64,000 nt of DNA from Shuttleworthella satelles DSM 14600. Lineage in GTDB: Bacteria > Bacillota > Clostridia > Lachnospirales > Lachnospiraceae. The notes under the pieces were generated by a model. The model saw only the letters and a list, made by a program, of their open reading frames with translations, did not search any database and was not told where the DNA came from. Positions 8,913 to 16,732 of this stretch are shown piece after piece; position 1 is the stretch's first letter; every line of letters begins with the position of its first letter. The translations under genes and the position numbers were made by a program. The stretch covers positions 1,228,825 to 1,292,824 of the forward strand of contig NZ_GG665866.1 of the NCBI RefSeq assembly GCF_000160115.1, in the 5' to 3' direction.

Positions 8913-8950
8913 CTGATCCATAAGATACCGGCTTGACAGACTGGATCAGT
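8913..8950 (-). terminator. Possible terminator hairpin after the ECF S-component
   Basis: CTGATCCA and TGGATCAG form an 8-bp inverted repeat around a 22-base loop, overlapping the stop codon at 8946. There is no T-run behind it, so assignment as a terminator is weak. The rest of 8656-8912 shows no gene and no clear signal. Confidence 0.3.
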
Positions 8951-9548
8951 TTTCATCCCCGTAAGTTCCTTCGGCCTTTTGTATATGTTTCCTGACAACT
9001 CTCTTGCCTATACGCGAACCGATCAAGGCAACGATGGCCGTCGCTGCCAGCAAAAGGATCCAGCCCCAGTTCATGATTGCATGGCCCGCATGGGTCATAA
9101 CGTATTTCAGATTGTCAGATTCTTTAACGCTCATCTTTTCCATCGTCTTCTCGATGGCAAAAACGTAAGGATATACAGTGCTTCCAAAGCACAGGCCCAC
9201 CTGCTGTAGGATGTAACTTGCTGTGAGCCCCCTGGAATCACCATATCCGGTCTTAGACAGAATCACTTCGGATACGATCCCCATTAAAATATAGGCAAGC
9301 GTGTACGGGAGGTAGAAGCCAATGATCCCCTGGATAGCGCAATAGATCAACATAGCGCCTCTCTTGCGCACCCTGGTGCCTATTGTAAATACAACCATCC
9401 CTTCAAGCAAGGCATAGTACAGGGGCATAAGCAACAGCGTTACCGGTGTCGCATACAGGAAAGTCCCCGACATGAATATGACAATATTAATTAATGACAA
9501 TAGAACGACCGTTATAATGTCCTTTGTCTTGAGTCTGTTAGATCCCAT
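8946..9548 (-). CDS. ECF transporter S-component, Trep_Strep/MptD type
   Basis: 200 residues with about five or six membrane segments and a basic cytoplasmic end. The sequence (KTKDIITVVLLSLINIVIFMSGTFLYATPVTLLLMPLYYALLEG) matches what I know of the Trep_Strep (TIGR02185) substrate-binding subunits. These bind a small nutrient and hand it to an ECF ATPase/T-component module. That module is encoded immediately upstream at 9608-11830, 60 bp away on the same strand, so this is a dedicated (group I) system. Related streptococcal systems have been linked to heme uptake; that link is recalled, not shown here. Start at 9548 has GAGGAGG upstream. Confidence 0.8.
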   Translation of the reverse strand: MGSNRLKTKDIITVVLLSLINIVIFMSGTFLYATPVTLLLMPLYYALLEGMVVFTIGTRVRKRGAMLIYCAIQGIIGFYLPYTLAYILMGIVSEVILSKTGYGDSRGLTASYILQQVGLCFGSTVYPYVFAIEKTMEKMSVKESDNLKYVMTHAGHAIMNWGWILLLAATAIVALIGSRIGKRVVRKHIQKAEGTYGDEN

Positions 9549-9607
9549 CGCAACCTCCTCTCGTAGGTTAAAAATATATGGTTCTTTGATTTGAGCTCTG
9601 AAACGGC

Positions 9608-11830
9608 TCAGAACAGGCCGACCATTCTCGTATAGAAAAAGCCGCAGCCGATCAAAGCGAGCGCAGCCGCGGTAATGATCACATCTGATATATCCATCTT
9701 GAGAGATGTAAAGGACTGTCTGCGGCCGGGCAATGCGATTCCGCGAGTTTCTGCTGACGCAGAGAGTGACTCGGCAATCCGAATCACCCTCAGCATGAGG
9801 GGGGCTATGATCATTTCCATATATTCCGGGAACGCTGCGATTCTATCTGTTCTTGTCTTGAAAAATCCCCTGGTATGTATGGATTGCCTCATAAGCGACA
9901 GATCTTTGCCCATCACCGGAGCGAACCTGAACATCACGGCAAAGATCATGATTGCTCTCTCTGGCATATGCATATATCGAAATGCGGTTATTGTCTTATC
10001 GCCTCCGTCATTACTGATTACGGCTGACAAAAACTCTCCTATTACCAAAAACCTTGGAATGATATTGACCAAAAGCCCCGTCACCGCATTTGGAAATGCC
10101 AGGTATGCCAAAAGCAGGACCGCATATATGGCGCCATATCCAATGGAAGATTTGTATTTACGCTCATATATATTGATGATCATTCCTGCCGCAAACATCC
10201 CTGTTACGAGCGGCATATCTGCGAATGCGCTTGTCGTACAGCAAAACAGTGTCATTACAAGTTTGATACGCGGATCAAAGCTGTGCTTTGGATTCGCCGG
10301 TATGTATGGATCTGTTGCGGCTTGTAGCTTACCATCCCTGTATCTGCGAAACTGACGCAGGGACTCGTCAGAATCGAGAACAAAACGATCCTGCCCCTGT
10401 CCGTCTTCCAGCCAGACACAAGCAGTGCACGCACCTGCTATAAGCTCTATATCGTGCGTAATCATGAGAACAATCTTGTCCTTTTTCATCGCATTGACAA
10501 TCTCTATGCAAGTTCGCAGAGAACGCCCGTCCAGCCCTGCCGTCGGTTCATCCAGTACAAGCACAGGTTTCTCCGAAAAATATGCCAGGAGCAGAACGAG
10601 CTTCTGCATCTGACCTCCGGACAAGCTGAAGGGATGTCGATTCCTAAGTTCCCATAATCCTGATCGCCTCAGCATCCTCTCCATCTCAGCTTCAAGAATC
10701 GGACTTGTTTTTTTGCCGTACTTCAATTCATTCCATACCGAGTTTGTAAAGAATTGAAATTCCGCTTCCTGCATAATGAAAATGCACTTATTCTGTAATT
10801 CTTTTGTCCTTTCAGCCACTCCGTCGAACGTAATCTTTCCGGATGAAGCTTTAAAGATTCCGCATATGACTTTGCCCAGCGTGGTCTTTCCATTGCCATT
10901 GGGTCCGGCAAGCGCAAGGACCTCTCCTGTTTTCAATGTAATATTGGCTGATTTTAGCGTATCCTCCTTAGCCCCTCTGTATCTATATGTCACATTCTCA
11001 CAGCTGAGGACATGTAGCAAAACATCGTCTGGCTGTCCTCCGACGAGGTCCTCACTGAAATCCATATCCCTTCGCCTGATATCCCTGACTTCCGGCGCCC
11101 GGAGTCCCATATCCGTTAATTCCTCTTCTGTCAGCTGAAGCATTTCTTTTGCCTGATAGCATTTGACAAGTTCACCCGAATGGATATACCAATATTCGTC
11201 AGCGAGTCCTGCTAAATAATACAGCCTGTGTTCGCTCACTACGATTGTCTTCCCCTCTGCCTTGAGTTCCGACAGCATATCATGAAGCTTGGCGATTGCT
11301 CTTTGATCCAGGTTTGCTGTCGGTTCGTCCATGACAATAACGTCTATAGCAAGCGCCCAGGCAGACAGAATAGCGACAAGCTGCCGCTCTCCGCTTGACA
11401 GTTCAAACACAGACCTGTCCTTCAGGGAATCCAATCCAAATTTTCGAAACCCCTCGTTCACTCGCTCTACGATTTCATCATGTGACAGGCCAAAGTTTTC
11501 AAGACCGAATGCAAGCTCGGATGAGCTGTTCACTGTAAAAAACTGTGCTCTTGGATCCTGGAATACAGACGCCACCCGCTTCCCCACTTCTCCGATACGC
11601 AATCCTGATATGTCTTTGCCGTCAATCCTGCAAACACCGGTGAGCTCACCCTCGTAAAATTCCGGAATGAGATGATTGATACACCGCAACAATGTCGATT
11701 TACCGCAGCCGCTACAGCCGCATAAAACAACAAACCTGCCCGGCTCAATATGACCTTCCACATCGATAAGGGAGGGCTTGCGTCTCTCGTTATAGGTAAA
11801 CCCCAGATGAAAATCAATCTTCTCTGCCAT
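9608..11830 (-). CDS. Fused ECF transporter: two ATPases plus T-component in one chain
   Basis: About 740 residues from ATG at 11830; a TTG at 11863 also opens the frame but lacks spacing for its purine-rich sequence. Domain 1 has Walker A GCSGCGKSTLL, signature LSSGERQ and Walker B VIVMDEPTANLD. Domain 2 (from about residue 275) has GPNGNGKTTLG, LSGGQMQK and VLVLDEPTAGLD. From about 500 onward an EcfT/CbiQ-like membrane domain follows, with the two Arg-Gly motifs (IHTRGF, AETRGIALPG) that couple to the ATPases. Two ATPase domains in one chain are common; a further fusion to the T-component is less so. It powers the S-component encoded next to it. A metal-regulator-like palindrome lies upstream. 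No internal stop separates the modules. Confidence 0.85.
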   Translation of the reverse strand: MAEKIDFHLGFTYNERRKPSLIDVEGHIEPGRFVVLCGCSGCGKSTLLRCINHLIPEFYEGELTGVCRIDGKDISGLRIGEVGKRVASVFQDPRAQFFTVNSSSELAFGLENFGLSHDEIVERVNEGFRKFGLDSLKDRSVFELSSGERQLVAILSAWALAIDVIVMDEPTANLDQRAIAKLHDMLSELKAEGKTIVVSEHRLYYLAGLADEYWYIHSGELVKCYQAKEMLQLTEEELTDMGLRAPEVRDIRRRDMDFSEDLVGGQPDDVLLHVLSCENVTYRYRGAKEDTLKSANITLKTGEVLALAGPNGNGKTTLGKVICGIFKASSGKITFDGVAERTKELQNKCIFIMQEAEFQFFTNSVWNELKYGKKTSPILEAEMERMLRRSGLWELRNRHPFSLSGGQMQKLVLLLAYFSEKPVLVLDEPTAGLDGRSLRTCIEIVNAMKKDKIVLMITHDIELIAGACTACVWLEDGQGQDRFVLDSDESLRQFRRYRDGKLQAATDPYIPANPKHSFDPRIKLVMTLFCCTTSAFADMPLVTGMFAAGMIINIYERKYKSSIGYGAIYAVLLLAYLAFPNAVTGLLVNIIPRFLVIGEFLSAVISNDGGDKTITAFRYMHMPERAIMIFAVMFRFAPVMGKDLSLMRQSIHTRGFFKTRTDRIAAFPEYMEMIIAPLMLRVIRIAESLSASAETRGIALPGRRQSFTSLKMDISDVIITAAALALIGCGFFYTRMVGLF

Positions 11831-11937
11831 ATCCAAAACGAGCCCCCGTAAAGCTGCCGGCAACCCTTATTCTGATGTCACAGAAAATGCCGTCCTCAAA
11901 TCACGTCCTCGATCAGAATAGTAGTCCAGTCTCATTA

Positions 11938-11953
11938 GTTAGCTATCGCTAAC
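11938..11953. promoter_or_regulatory. GTTAGC-N4-GCTAAC operator upstream of the ECF operon
   Basis: Perfect 6-bp inverted repeat GTTAGCTATCGCTAAC, 108 bp upstream of the start at 11830. On the minus strand it follows directly after a possible -10 box (TAGAAT). Similar palindromes lie in front of iron-uptake genes of other Firmicutes and fit a DtxR-like metal repressor; this is inference. The remainder of 11831-12162 holds no gene that I can support. Confidence 0.5.
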
Positions 11954-12162
11954 ATTCTAACATATGATTCCTCACCACAAAAGATTGTTTTGCATGCCTT
12001 GAGGCAACAGCTTGATGTTGGAACATATTTCACATCCATTTGCCATTTGACGCCGAGTTGTGTCAGCGTATGATAAGGTGTTAGCGTGTATGACTTCTTC
12101 TTTTTCGTAGCGGCTTTACGATATCCCAGTTTATTGCTGAATCAGATAGGAGATCGAAGGAT

Positions 12163-12930
12163 ATGAAAGGAAAACAGAAAAAAGGACAATTTGCAGATTG
12201 GAAATTACAGGACTGGTGCATATATGCAGGCTTCATTTTGCTCTGCTTTTCATTCCTTTACGGCGCGTGGCATTTTATAAAAACGGGCAGGTACCTTCAC
12301 GGATTTCTGCTCGCTATTTGTTTTGTTCCTCTGTTTCTTTTTTGCCTGTTTCCTATTTTTTCAAAGCCAATTCCCGAACGCAAAAACAAATATACGCCTT
12401 TGCGGCTTCCTCTTCCGGAAACGAAAGAGGACTTTTTAGAGCTTGCAAAATCCATAGGGACGAGTGACAAAAACATTTTGGAGGAAATTTCTGAATGCCT
12501 TGCTGAGCCAGAGCATTTTCTGGAAACAATAGAAAAGATTGCAAAAGAAGCTGGTGGAAGTGAGGCGGAGGGACTTTATGAAGATTTAAGCGCTGAGTAT
12601 GAGGAATATAAGGATTACGCAAAAAGCGCCAATGAGCCATTTCTTTATGGTACACTGATCCTTCTTGATTACAGGCGGATGATTGCGAGATTTGACTGGA
12701 AAGCCGACAGGGAAACCTTTGTATTTCTGATGAAGAAGTTGCGCGTGGTAAAGGCAAATGGGCTTCCAGTAGGTGAAGATATTTTATCGGAATCAGGAGA
12801 TGTGGAACAGTTTTGCGGTCAACTGGATAAGCTTTGGGAAAAGGCAGGGTATCATACGGTGCTGATTGATACTGACAGTGACGAATATATCATAGGGGTA
12901 CAGGAAAATTTGGGGGGAAGTAAGGCTTAA
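12163..12930 (+). CDS. Orphan membrane protein, DUF6630-like C-terminus
   Basis: 255 residues. Two membrane segments near the N-terminus (about 18-38 and 46-66) are followed by a soluble acidic region of about 180 residues. The C-terminal part (LLDYRRMIARFDWKADRETF, GLPVGEDILSESGDVEQFCGQLDKLWEKAGY) looks like the uncharacterised DUF6630 family from memory. Base composition is more AT-rich than the chromosomal genes nearby, and it sits between the ECF operon and an IS element, on the opposite strand to most genes. It may therefore be acquired DNA. The start has AGGAG ten bases upstream. No function can be given. Confidence 0.6.
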   Translation: MKGKQKKGQFADWKLQDWCIYAGFILLCFSFLYGAWHFIKTGRYLHGFLLAICFVPLFLFCLFPIFSKPIPERKNKYTPLRLPLPETKEDFLELAKSIGTSDKNILEEISECLAEPEHFLETIEKIAKEAGGSEAEGLYEDLSAEYEEYKDYAKSANEPFLYGTLILLDYRRMIARFDWKADRETFVFLMKKLRVVKANGLPVGEDILSESGDVEQFCGQLDKLWEKAGYHTVLIDTDSDEYIIGVQENLGGSKA

Positions 12931-13166
12931 ATATATCCAATTAGAAACCTCCAATATTCTACAGATGTAATTCCCAGATTGTCATCCGTCACCTCTTAGC
13001 TATTCCTCATCCGCCTGACCTTTTGAATCCACTGAGGGATTGCTTCTATTTGACCACCTCACTGAACACAGCATAACCCCTGGAGTTAATGATGCTGTAT
13101 AAATAAAGTTGACATCTTATTCTCAAGGATTTCATTATAATTTAAGAGAATAAGGAGGCGTTTACG

Positions 13167-13505
13167 GTGGCAACTAACAGACAGTACGATCAGGAGTACA
13201 AAATCCAGGCAGTTAAGCTGGCAAAAGAGATTGGCCAGGCAAAAGCTGCACGTGAACTAGGCATCCCCAAAAACACGCTCTATACATGGATACGCGCTAA
13301 TAGGCTCGGAAATCTGGATCTTGGAGCGGGATCCCAGACCCCCAAAAGTGCTATGACCCTGAATGAGGAGCTGATCACCTTACGTAAGCAGGTCAAAGAT
13401 CAGGATAAGGAAATTCGTCGTCTTAAAGAAGAAAACGAGTTCCTGGAGGAAGCCAGCGCTTTTTTTGCCGCGAGCCGTCTGAAGTCAGCAAAAATGAAAG
13501 ACTGA
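13167..13505 (+). CDS. IS3-family transposase subunit OrfA
   Basis: 112 residues from a GTG start with AAGGAGG eight bases upstream. The N-terminal helix-turn-helix (YDQEYKIQAVKLAKEIGQAKAARELGIPKNTLYTWI) binds the element's ends, and a leucine-zipper-like tail (LNEELITLRKQVKDQDKEIRRLKEENEFLEE) mediates oligomerisation, as in other OrfA proteins. A run of seven T at 13460-13466 lies in the phase required for a -1 slip. After a slip the frame stays open into orfB, so a fused OrfAB transposase is expected. Confidence 0.9.
   Translation: MATNRQYDQEYKIQAVKLAKEIGQAKAARELGIPKNTLYTWIRANRLGNLDLGAGSQTPKSAMTLNEELITLRKQVKDQDKEIRRLKEENEFLEEASAFFAASRLKSAKMKD
13460..13466 (+). promoter_or_regulatory. Putative -1 programmed frameshift site
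   Basis: T TTT TTT in the orfA frame. A -1 slip here continues as CREPSEVSKNERLKYI into OrfB without a stop. The position near the end of orfA is as expected for IS3 elements, although A-rich heptamers are more usual. Confidence 0.6.
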
Positions 13506-13534
13506 AATATATCACTGTTAAGACAGAAGGCGGC

Positions 13535-14410
13535 ATGATTAAAGGGAAACTTACATTCTACTGTCGGATGCTCCATGTGAGCCGCCAGGCATTCTATAAA
13601 TACCTGCAACGTAAGGATCGGCCTTGGAAATATCAGAAGCTGGCCGATGCTATGCGGGATATCCTAAAGGAAGATGAATGTAATGATACCTATGGTCGTT
13701 CCAGGATGCGTGACGCTCTTCTGCAGAAGAAGCCGAAGGATATCGATATCCCGAGTGAGCGGACCGTCTATCGAGTAATGGAAGAAATCGGCATCAGTCA
13801 TCGTCCAAAGCGTAAGCCAAATGGAATAACGAAAGCCGACAAGGCTGCTCGTAAATCGGATGATCTGCTCAAGCGGGATTTCAGGTCAACAGAGCCACTG
13901 ACAAAATGTGTTACGGACATAACCGAAATCAAGGCAAGTGATGGTAAACTCTATGTTTCTGCTATGTTTGACTGCTTCGATCTGGCTGTCTTAGGACTGG
14001 CAATGGCTACCAACATGAAGGCCCCGTTGTGTGCCCGAACCCTGAGGAATGCTCATAAGGCTTACCCGGAGATCGAAGGTGCGATCTGCCATAGCGATCG
14101 CGGAGTACAGTACACCAGTGATTGCTACCGTAGAGCCGTCCAGGACTGCCATATAACACAGAGCATGAACAGTGATGGTGGCCGTTGCCATGATAATGCT
14201 CGTTGCGAGAGCATGTGGGCGAGAATGAAATCTGAACTCTTATATGATCGCTATGATACCGAGAAGATGACTGTAACAGAGCTAAAAGAGCTTATCTGGC
14301 GTTACTACATGAGCTACTGGAATAACCGTCGAATCTGTTCCGCAAATGATGGCCTTCCACCCATGGTCAAGAGACAACAATACTATTCATCTTTACAGGA
14401 ATCAGCTTAG
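13535..14410 (+). CDS. IS3-family transposase catalytic subunit OrfB
   Basis: 291 residues when read alone, in the -1 frame relative to orfA. It carries the rve integrase core with the DDE triad: Asp in VTDITEIK, Asp in CHSDRGVQYTS and Glu in CHDNARCESMWARMKSEL. An N-terminal HTH_21-like segment (YGRSRMRDALL) precedes it. Length and motif spacing are normal and no internal stop is present, so the transposase looks intact. It is likely made mainly as OrfAB by frameshifting rather than from the ATG at 13535. Confidence 0.9.
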   Translation: MIKGKLTFYCRMLHVSRQAFYKYLQRKDRPWKYQKLADAMRDILKEDECNDTYGRSRMRDALLQKKPKDIDIPSERTVYRVMEEIGISHRPKRKPNGITKADKAARKSDDLLKRDFRSTEPLTKCVTDITEIKASDGKLYVSAMFDCFDLAVLGLAMATNMKAPLCARTLRNAHKAYPEIEGAICHSDRGVQYTSDCYRRAVQDCHITQSMNSDGGRCHDNARCESMWARMKSELLYDRYDTEKMTVTELKELIWRYYMSYWNNRRICSANDGLPPMVKRQQYYSSLQESA

Positions 14411-14441
14411 GGTTGTAAATCCTTGAGGAAAATCTGTCAAC

Positions 14442-14532
14442 CATTATTGACAATATCATTATCTTTTTTTGGCTTGCAATTACTTTTCTTTAAGTCCCGC
14501 TTTTGACTTCTCAATGCCTTTTCGTTTTGCAT
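14442..14532 (-). pseudogene. Truncated 5' end of a virB4-like gene
   Basis: A frame from ATG 14532, overlapping the end of prgI as in related elements, reads about 31 basic residues (MQNEKALRSQKRDLKKSN then a Lys/Asp-rich stretch) before hitting a stop at 14437-14439 within the IS3 right inverted repeat. Its position directly after prgI and its composition fit the N-terminus of a VirB4 ATPase. The identification is inferred from context. Confidence 0.5.
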
Positions 14533-14869
14533 GAGTTTTATTTGCTGAATTTTTCTTTTCTTGTTCAAGGTAAACCTCCTTTCTCACTCTCTTTTGCGGT
14601 TGATAAAACTTATGAAGATAAATATGCTTAAAGTATTTCTCAAATGTCAGTCCGTCTTTTTCAAATAGTGTGATGAAAAAGATAGGAAGCGTGGATACGA
14701 TAAGGAATATGACAGCTATGTCATTTGGCACAAACTTCCTCATAAATAAATAGACTGGTATTCCAACCAGTCCTGCAAGTGTGAAGCCTATGAGCTGCCT
14801 TTTCGTTAGGTTAAAAGCAACCTTTGTCTTTACCCTATTTAAGTCTTTAGGGATTGGTACATATGCCAT
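14480..14869 (-). CDS. PrgI-family conjugation protein (VirB3-like)
   Basis: 129 residues. It begins MAYVPIPKDLNRVKTKVAFNLTKRQL, the hallmark of the PrgI family in Firmicute type IV secretion, followed by two membrane segments (about 30-48 and 53-72) and a basic tail. PrgI/VirB3-type proteins sit in the inner membrane and work with VirB4 in the conjugation channel. The stop at 14480 appears natural. The gene lies four bases after the preceding ORF and directly upstream of the virB4 fragment. GGGAGG precedes the start. Confidence 0.85.
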   Translation of the reverse strand: MAYVPIPKDLNRVKTKVAFNLTKRQLIGFTLAGLVGIPVYLFMRKFVPNDIAVIFLIVSTLPIFFITLFEKDGLTFEKYFKHIYLHKFYQPQKRVRKEVYLEQEKKNSANKTHAKRKGIEKSKAGLKEK

Positions 14870-14872
14870 ATC

Positions 14873-15136
14873 TTACCTCCCATCTTCTTTACCCTTTGAC
14901 AGCTCCTCAAAGTGTTCATATACAGAGCCGATTTCTTCCTGAATAATCTCTATCTGTTCATTCGTACTTTTGTTATATCTTTCCTGCATTAAGCAAAAAT
15001 CATTATGGCAGCGACCAATGTCATCTGTTCTTTCTTCCAATTCTTTTACCTTGTTATGAAGCCTGATTCTATCAATTATCGCCATAATGCCTGCTCCAAT
15101 TACTACTGCTGTAAATACTGTTTTTCTTTTATCCAT
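14873..15136 (-). CDS. Small membrane coiled-coil protein of the ICE
   Basis: 87 residues: a short N-terminal hydrophobic segment (VFTAVVIGAGIMAIIDRI) followed by a charged region with heptad-like spacing (LHNKVKELEERTDDIGRCHNDF, EQIEIIQEEIGSVYEHFEEL). It is packed between virB6 and prgI in the transfer operon, so a role in the conjugation apparatus is likely, but no named family is recognised. Confidence 0.65.
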   Translation of the reverse strand: MDKRKTVFTAVVIGAGIMAIIDRIRLHNKVKELEERTDDIGRCHNDFCLMQERYNKSTNEQIEIIQEEIGSVYEHFEELSKGKEDGR

Positions 15137-15153
15137 ACTATCTTTCCTTTCTT

Positions 15154-16017
15154 TTAGTGTGCATTTAATACGCTTTTGGCCAGTGTTCCGCTCTTTAGCA
15201 TCATTAACCCCAGCAAAACCGCATAGCCAAGTATCGTCATGGTACTTGTGTGTATATCTGTTATCTTAATCGTCTTAACTAAAACTGCGTAAATTCCAAG
15301 ACAAACCATTAAAAAGAGTCCTTGTAGTCCAAGTGCAAATAGTCCTTTGATGTAGTTTGTTCCAATCTGTCCCCACTCCTTGTTTCCCATTGTGGCAAAT
15401 GGAATGGCTGAAACCGATGAGTAAACATAAATCTCAAACATTCTTCCGTAAACCACAAGCATAATCACAACGGATATTACCTGTATAGCAACCTTGATGA
15501 GTGAGGTTTCAAAGAGAATCATGACAAGTTCTCCAAGCCCCTTTTCTTTTAGGGTATCCATCATTGCCACTATCTGATCTCCGGAAACGGTGGCAGAGGT
15601 ATTTATCACCCCTGCCGCCTTATTTACCATGTGCTGTGCCACATCAAAAACTGCCATTGAAAACTCAAAGGCATGAGATACTAACCATACAGCAATCCAC
15701 ATCTTGATGATGTACTTGAAAAATTCAAAGGTATCTGTATCGTGCATATTGTTCTTTTGCATCACCATGTTGATAAGCTCAATACAAAGAACTGCTGTGA
15801 TGATTAGTCCCGCTATGGGAATAATGACGGAATCGTTAATGCTTTTGATAAAGGCAAATACATCTCCGTTCCACCCCATAGGTGTTTTACCTACATCTGT
15901 TGCAACCGCACCAACTTTATTGTTGATATCAAGAAACATGGACTCTAAGTTTGCTTGGATACCGCCCAGTAGAAGCTCCTTAAAGAATTCTTCTATCTTG
16001 TCGAATATTCCAAACAT
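15154..16017 (-). CDS. VirB6/TrbL-like conjugal transfer membrane protein
   Basis: 287 residues with about six membrane segments. The N-terminus (MFGIFDKIEEFFKELLLGGIQANLESMF) and the pattern of segments match the VirB6/TrbL-like proteins of the clostridial CD1112 group found in Tn1549-type elements. VirB6 forms part of the inner-membrane DNA channel. AGGAGAG precedes the start; the gene follows Maff2 by 19 bases. It looks full length. Confidence 0.85.
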   Translation of the reverse strand: MFGIFDKIEEFFKELLLGGIQANLESMFLDINNKVGAVATDVGKTPMGWNGDVFAFIKSINDSVIIPIAGLIITAVLCIELINMVMQKNNMHDTDTFEFFKYIIKMWIAVWLVSHAFEFSMAVFDVAQHMVNKAAGVINTSATVSGDQIVAMMDTLKEKGLGELVMILFETSLIKVAIQVISVVIMLVVYGRMFEIYVYSSVSAIPFATMGNKEWGQIGTNYIKGLFALGLQGLFLMVCLGIYAVLVKTIKITDIHTSTMTILGYAVLLGLMMLKSGTLAKSVLNAH

Positions 16018-16036
16018 CTAAGCTCTCCTTTTCTTC

Positions 16037-16252
16037 TCAATTGAGTACATTGGCAAGTAGTGGAATGAGCTTAAGTCCGATAAGAACGATACCTCCTCCA
16101 GCCATAAGCTGCTTAATACCCTGGCTCTTAGCACCGGGATTGTCATTACCATATCCTTCCATCAGGTTGATAACGCCCCATGCTCCAAGTCCTGCACCTA
16201 CTGCCATAACCAAAATCTTTAATACATTAACTGCCTGTGTAAAAAATGCCAT
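16037..16252 (-). CDS. Maff2-family small membrane protein of the ICE
   Basis: 71 residues with two hydrophobic segments joined by a GYGNDNPGAKSQGIKQLMAGG loop. This is the conserved Maff2 protein, always found between virD4/ssb and virB6 in Tn1549-like elements. It may be a VirB2-like pilin or channel subunit; that role is inferred. It follows ssb by three bases. Confidence 0.85.
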   Translation of the reverse strand: MAFFTQAVNVLKILVMAVGAGLGAWGVINLMEGYGNDNPGAKSQGIKQLMAGGGIVLIGLKLIPLLANVLN

Positions 16253-16255
16253 AAG

Positions 16256-16567
16256 TTATTCCTCCTCATTTTCTTCTTTCTTTTCAATTTTGTTGTAGGA
16301 CTTCACTACAAAGTTTTTGTAAGTCTTTCCCTCTTTTTCACGCTTCTTAAAGTAACCAAAGATATGAATCAAATCGCCTTTTTCAAAGTCCTTTGCCTTC
16401 TCAGCTTTTTCTCCATAGGCTGCACAGTTAATATACTCCTTGCCTTTACCGTACTTTTTTACAAGCGTGAAGTTTGCAACTTCTACCGTTTCTCCGTCTT
16501 TTTCAAAGTTTGAGAAAGTAGGTTCCGCCACTAAGTTGGCGTTGATGTTAATCATTTCTTGTTTCAT
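16256..16567 (-). CDS. Single-stranded DNA-binding protein (ICE-encoded)
   Basis: 103 residues forming a single OB-fold: ININANLVAEPTFSNFEKDGETVEVANFTLVKKYGK, then INCAAYGEKAEKAKDFEKGDLIHIFGYFKKREKEGKTYKNFVVKSYN. It is shorter than chromosomal SSB and ends in an acidic EEKKEENEEE instead of the usual DDDIPF tip. It probably protects the transferred strand. It heads the ssb-maff2-virB6-prgI group and lies after the terminator that follows virD4. Confidence 0.85.
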   Translation of the reverse strand: MKQEMININANLVAEPTFSNFEKDGETVEVANFTLVKKYGKGKEYINCAAYGEKAEKAKDFEKGDLIHIFGYFKKREKEGKTYKNFVVKSYNKIEKKEENEEE

Positions 16568-16596
16568 CTTTTTAAATTTCTCCTTTTCATTTCAAT

Positions 16597-16633
16597 AAAA
16601 AAAGCGACCGGAAGTATTACTTTTCCAATCGCT
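16597..16633 (-). terminator. Intrinsic terminator after virD4
   Basis: On the minus strand AGCGATTGGAA pairs with TTCCGGTCGCT and is followed by seven T. It separates the repA-virD4 group from the ssb-prgI group and may reduce read-through into the transfer genes. Confidence 0.75.
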
Positions 16634-16732
16634 GATACTCTTACTATTTAGTTTTCGTTTAAGTAGGACTTCTGATCCTTATCATCTTGCCTCCTGATTT
16701 TGAATAAAAAAAACAGCAAATCTTTTTAAGAC

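Larger units (their letters stand above)
13108..14441 (+). mobile_element. IS3-family insertion sequence
   Basis: Two overlapping-phase genes (orfA, orfB) lie between 25-bp imperfect inverted repeats: left 13108-13132 and right 14417-14441, both starting GTTGACA and sharing CTCAAGGATTT at the inner end. I find no matching target-site duplication outside the ends, which suggests that the element's flanks have been rearranged. The right end lies inside the conjugative-element remnant. Confidence 0.85.

Noticed and set aside
11954-12162. Second attachment site of the ICE
   Set aside because: I looked for a copy of the rlmD 3' end sequence left of the IS element and found none.
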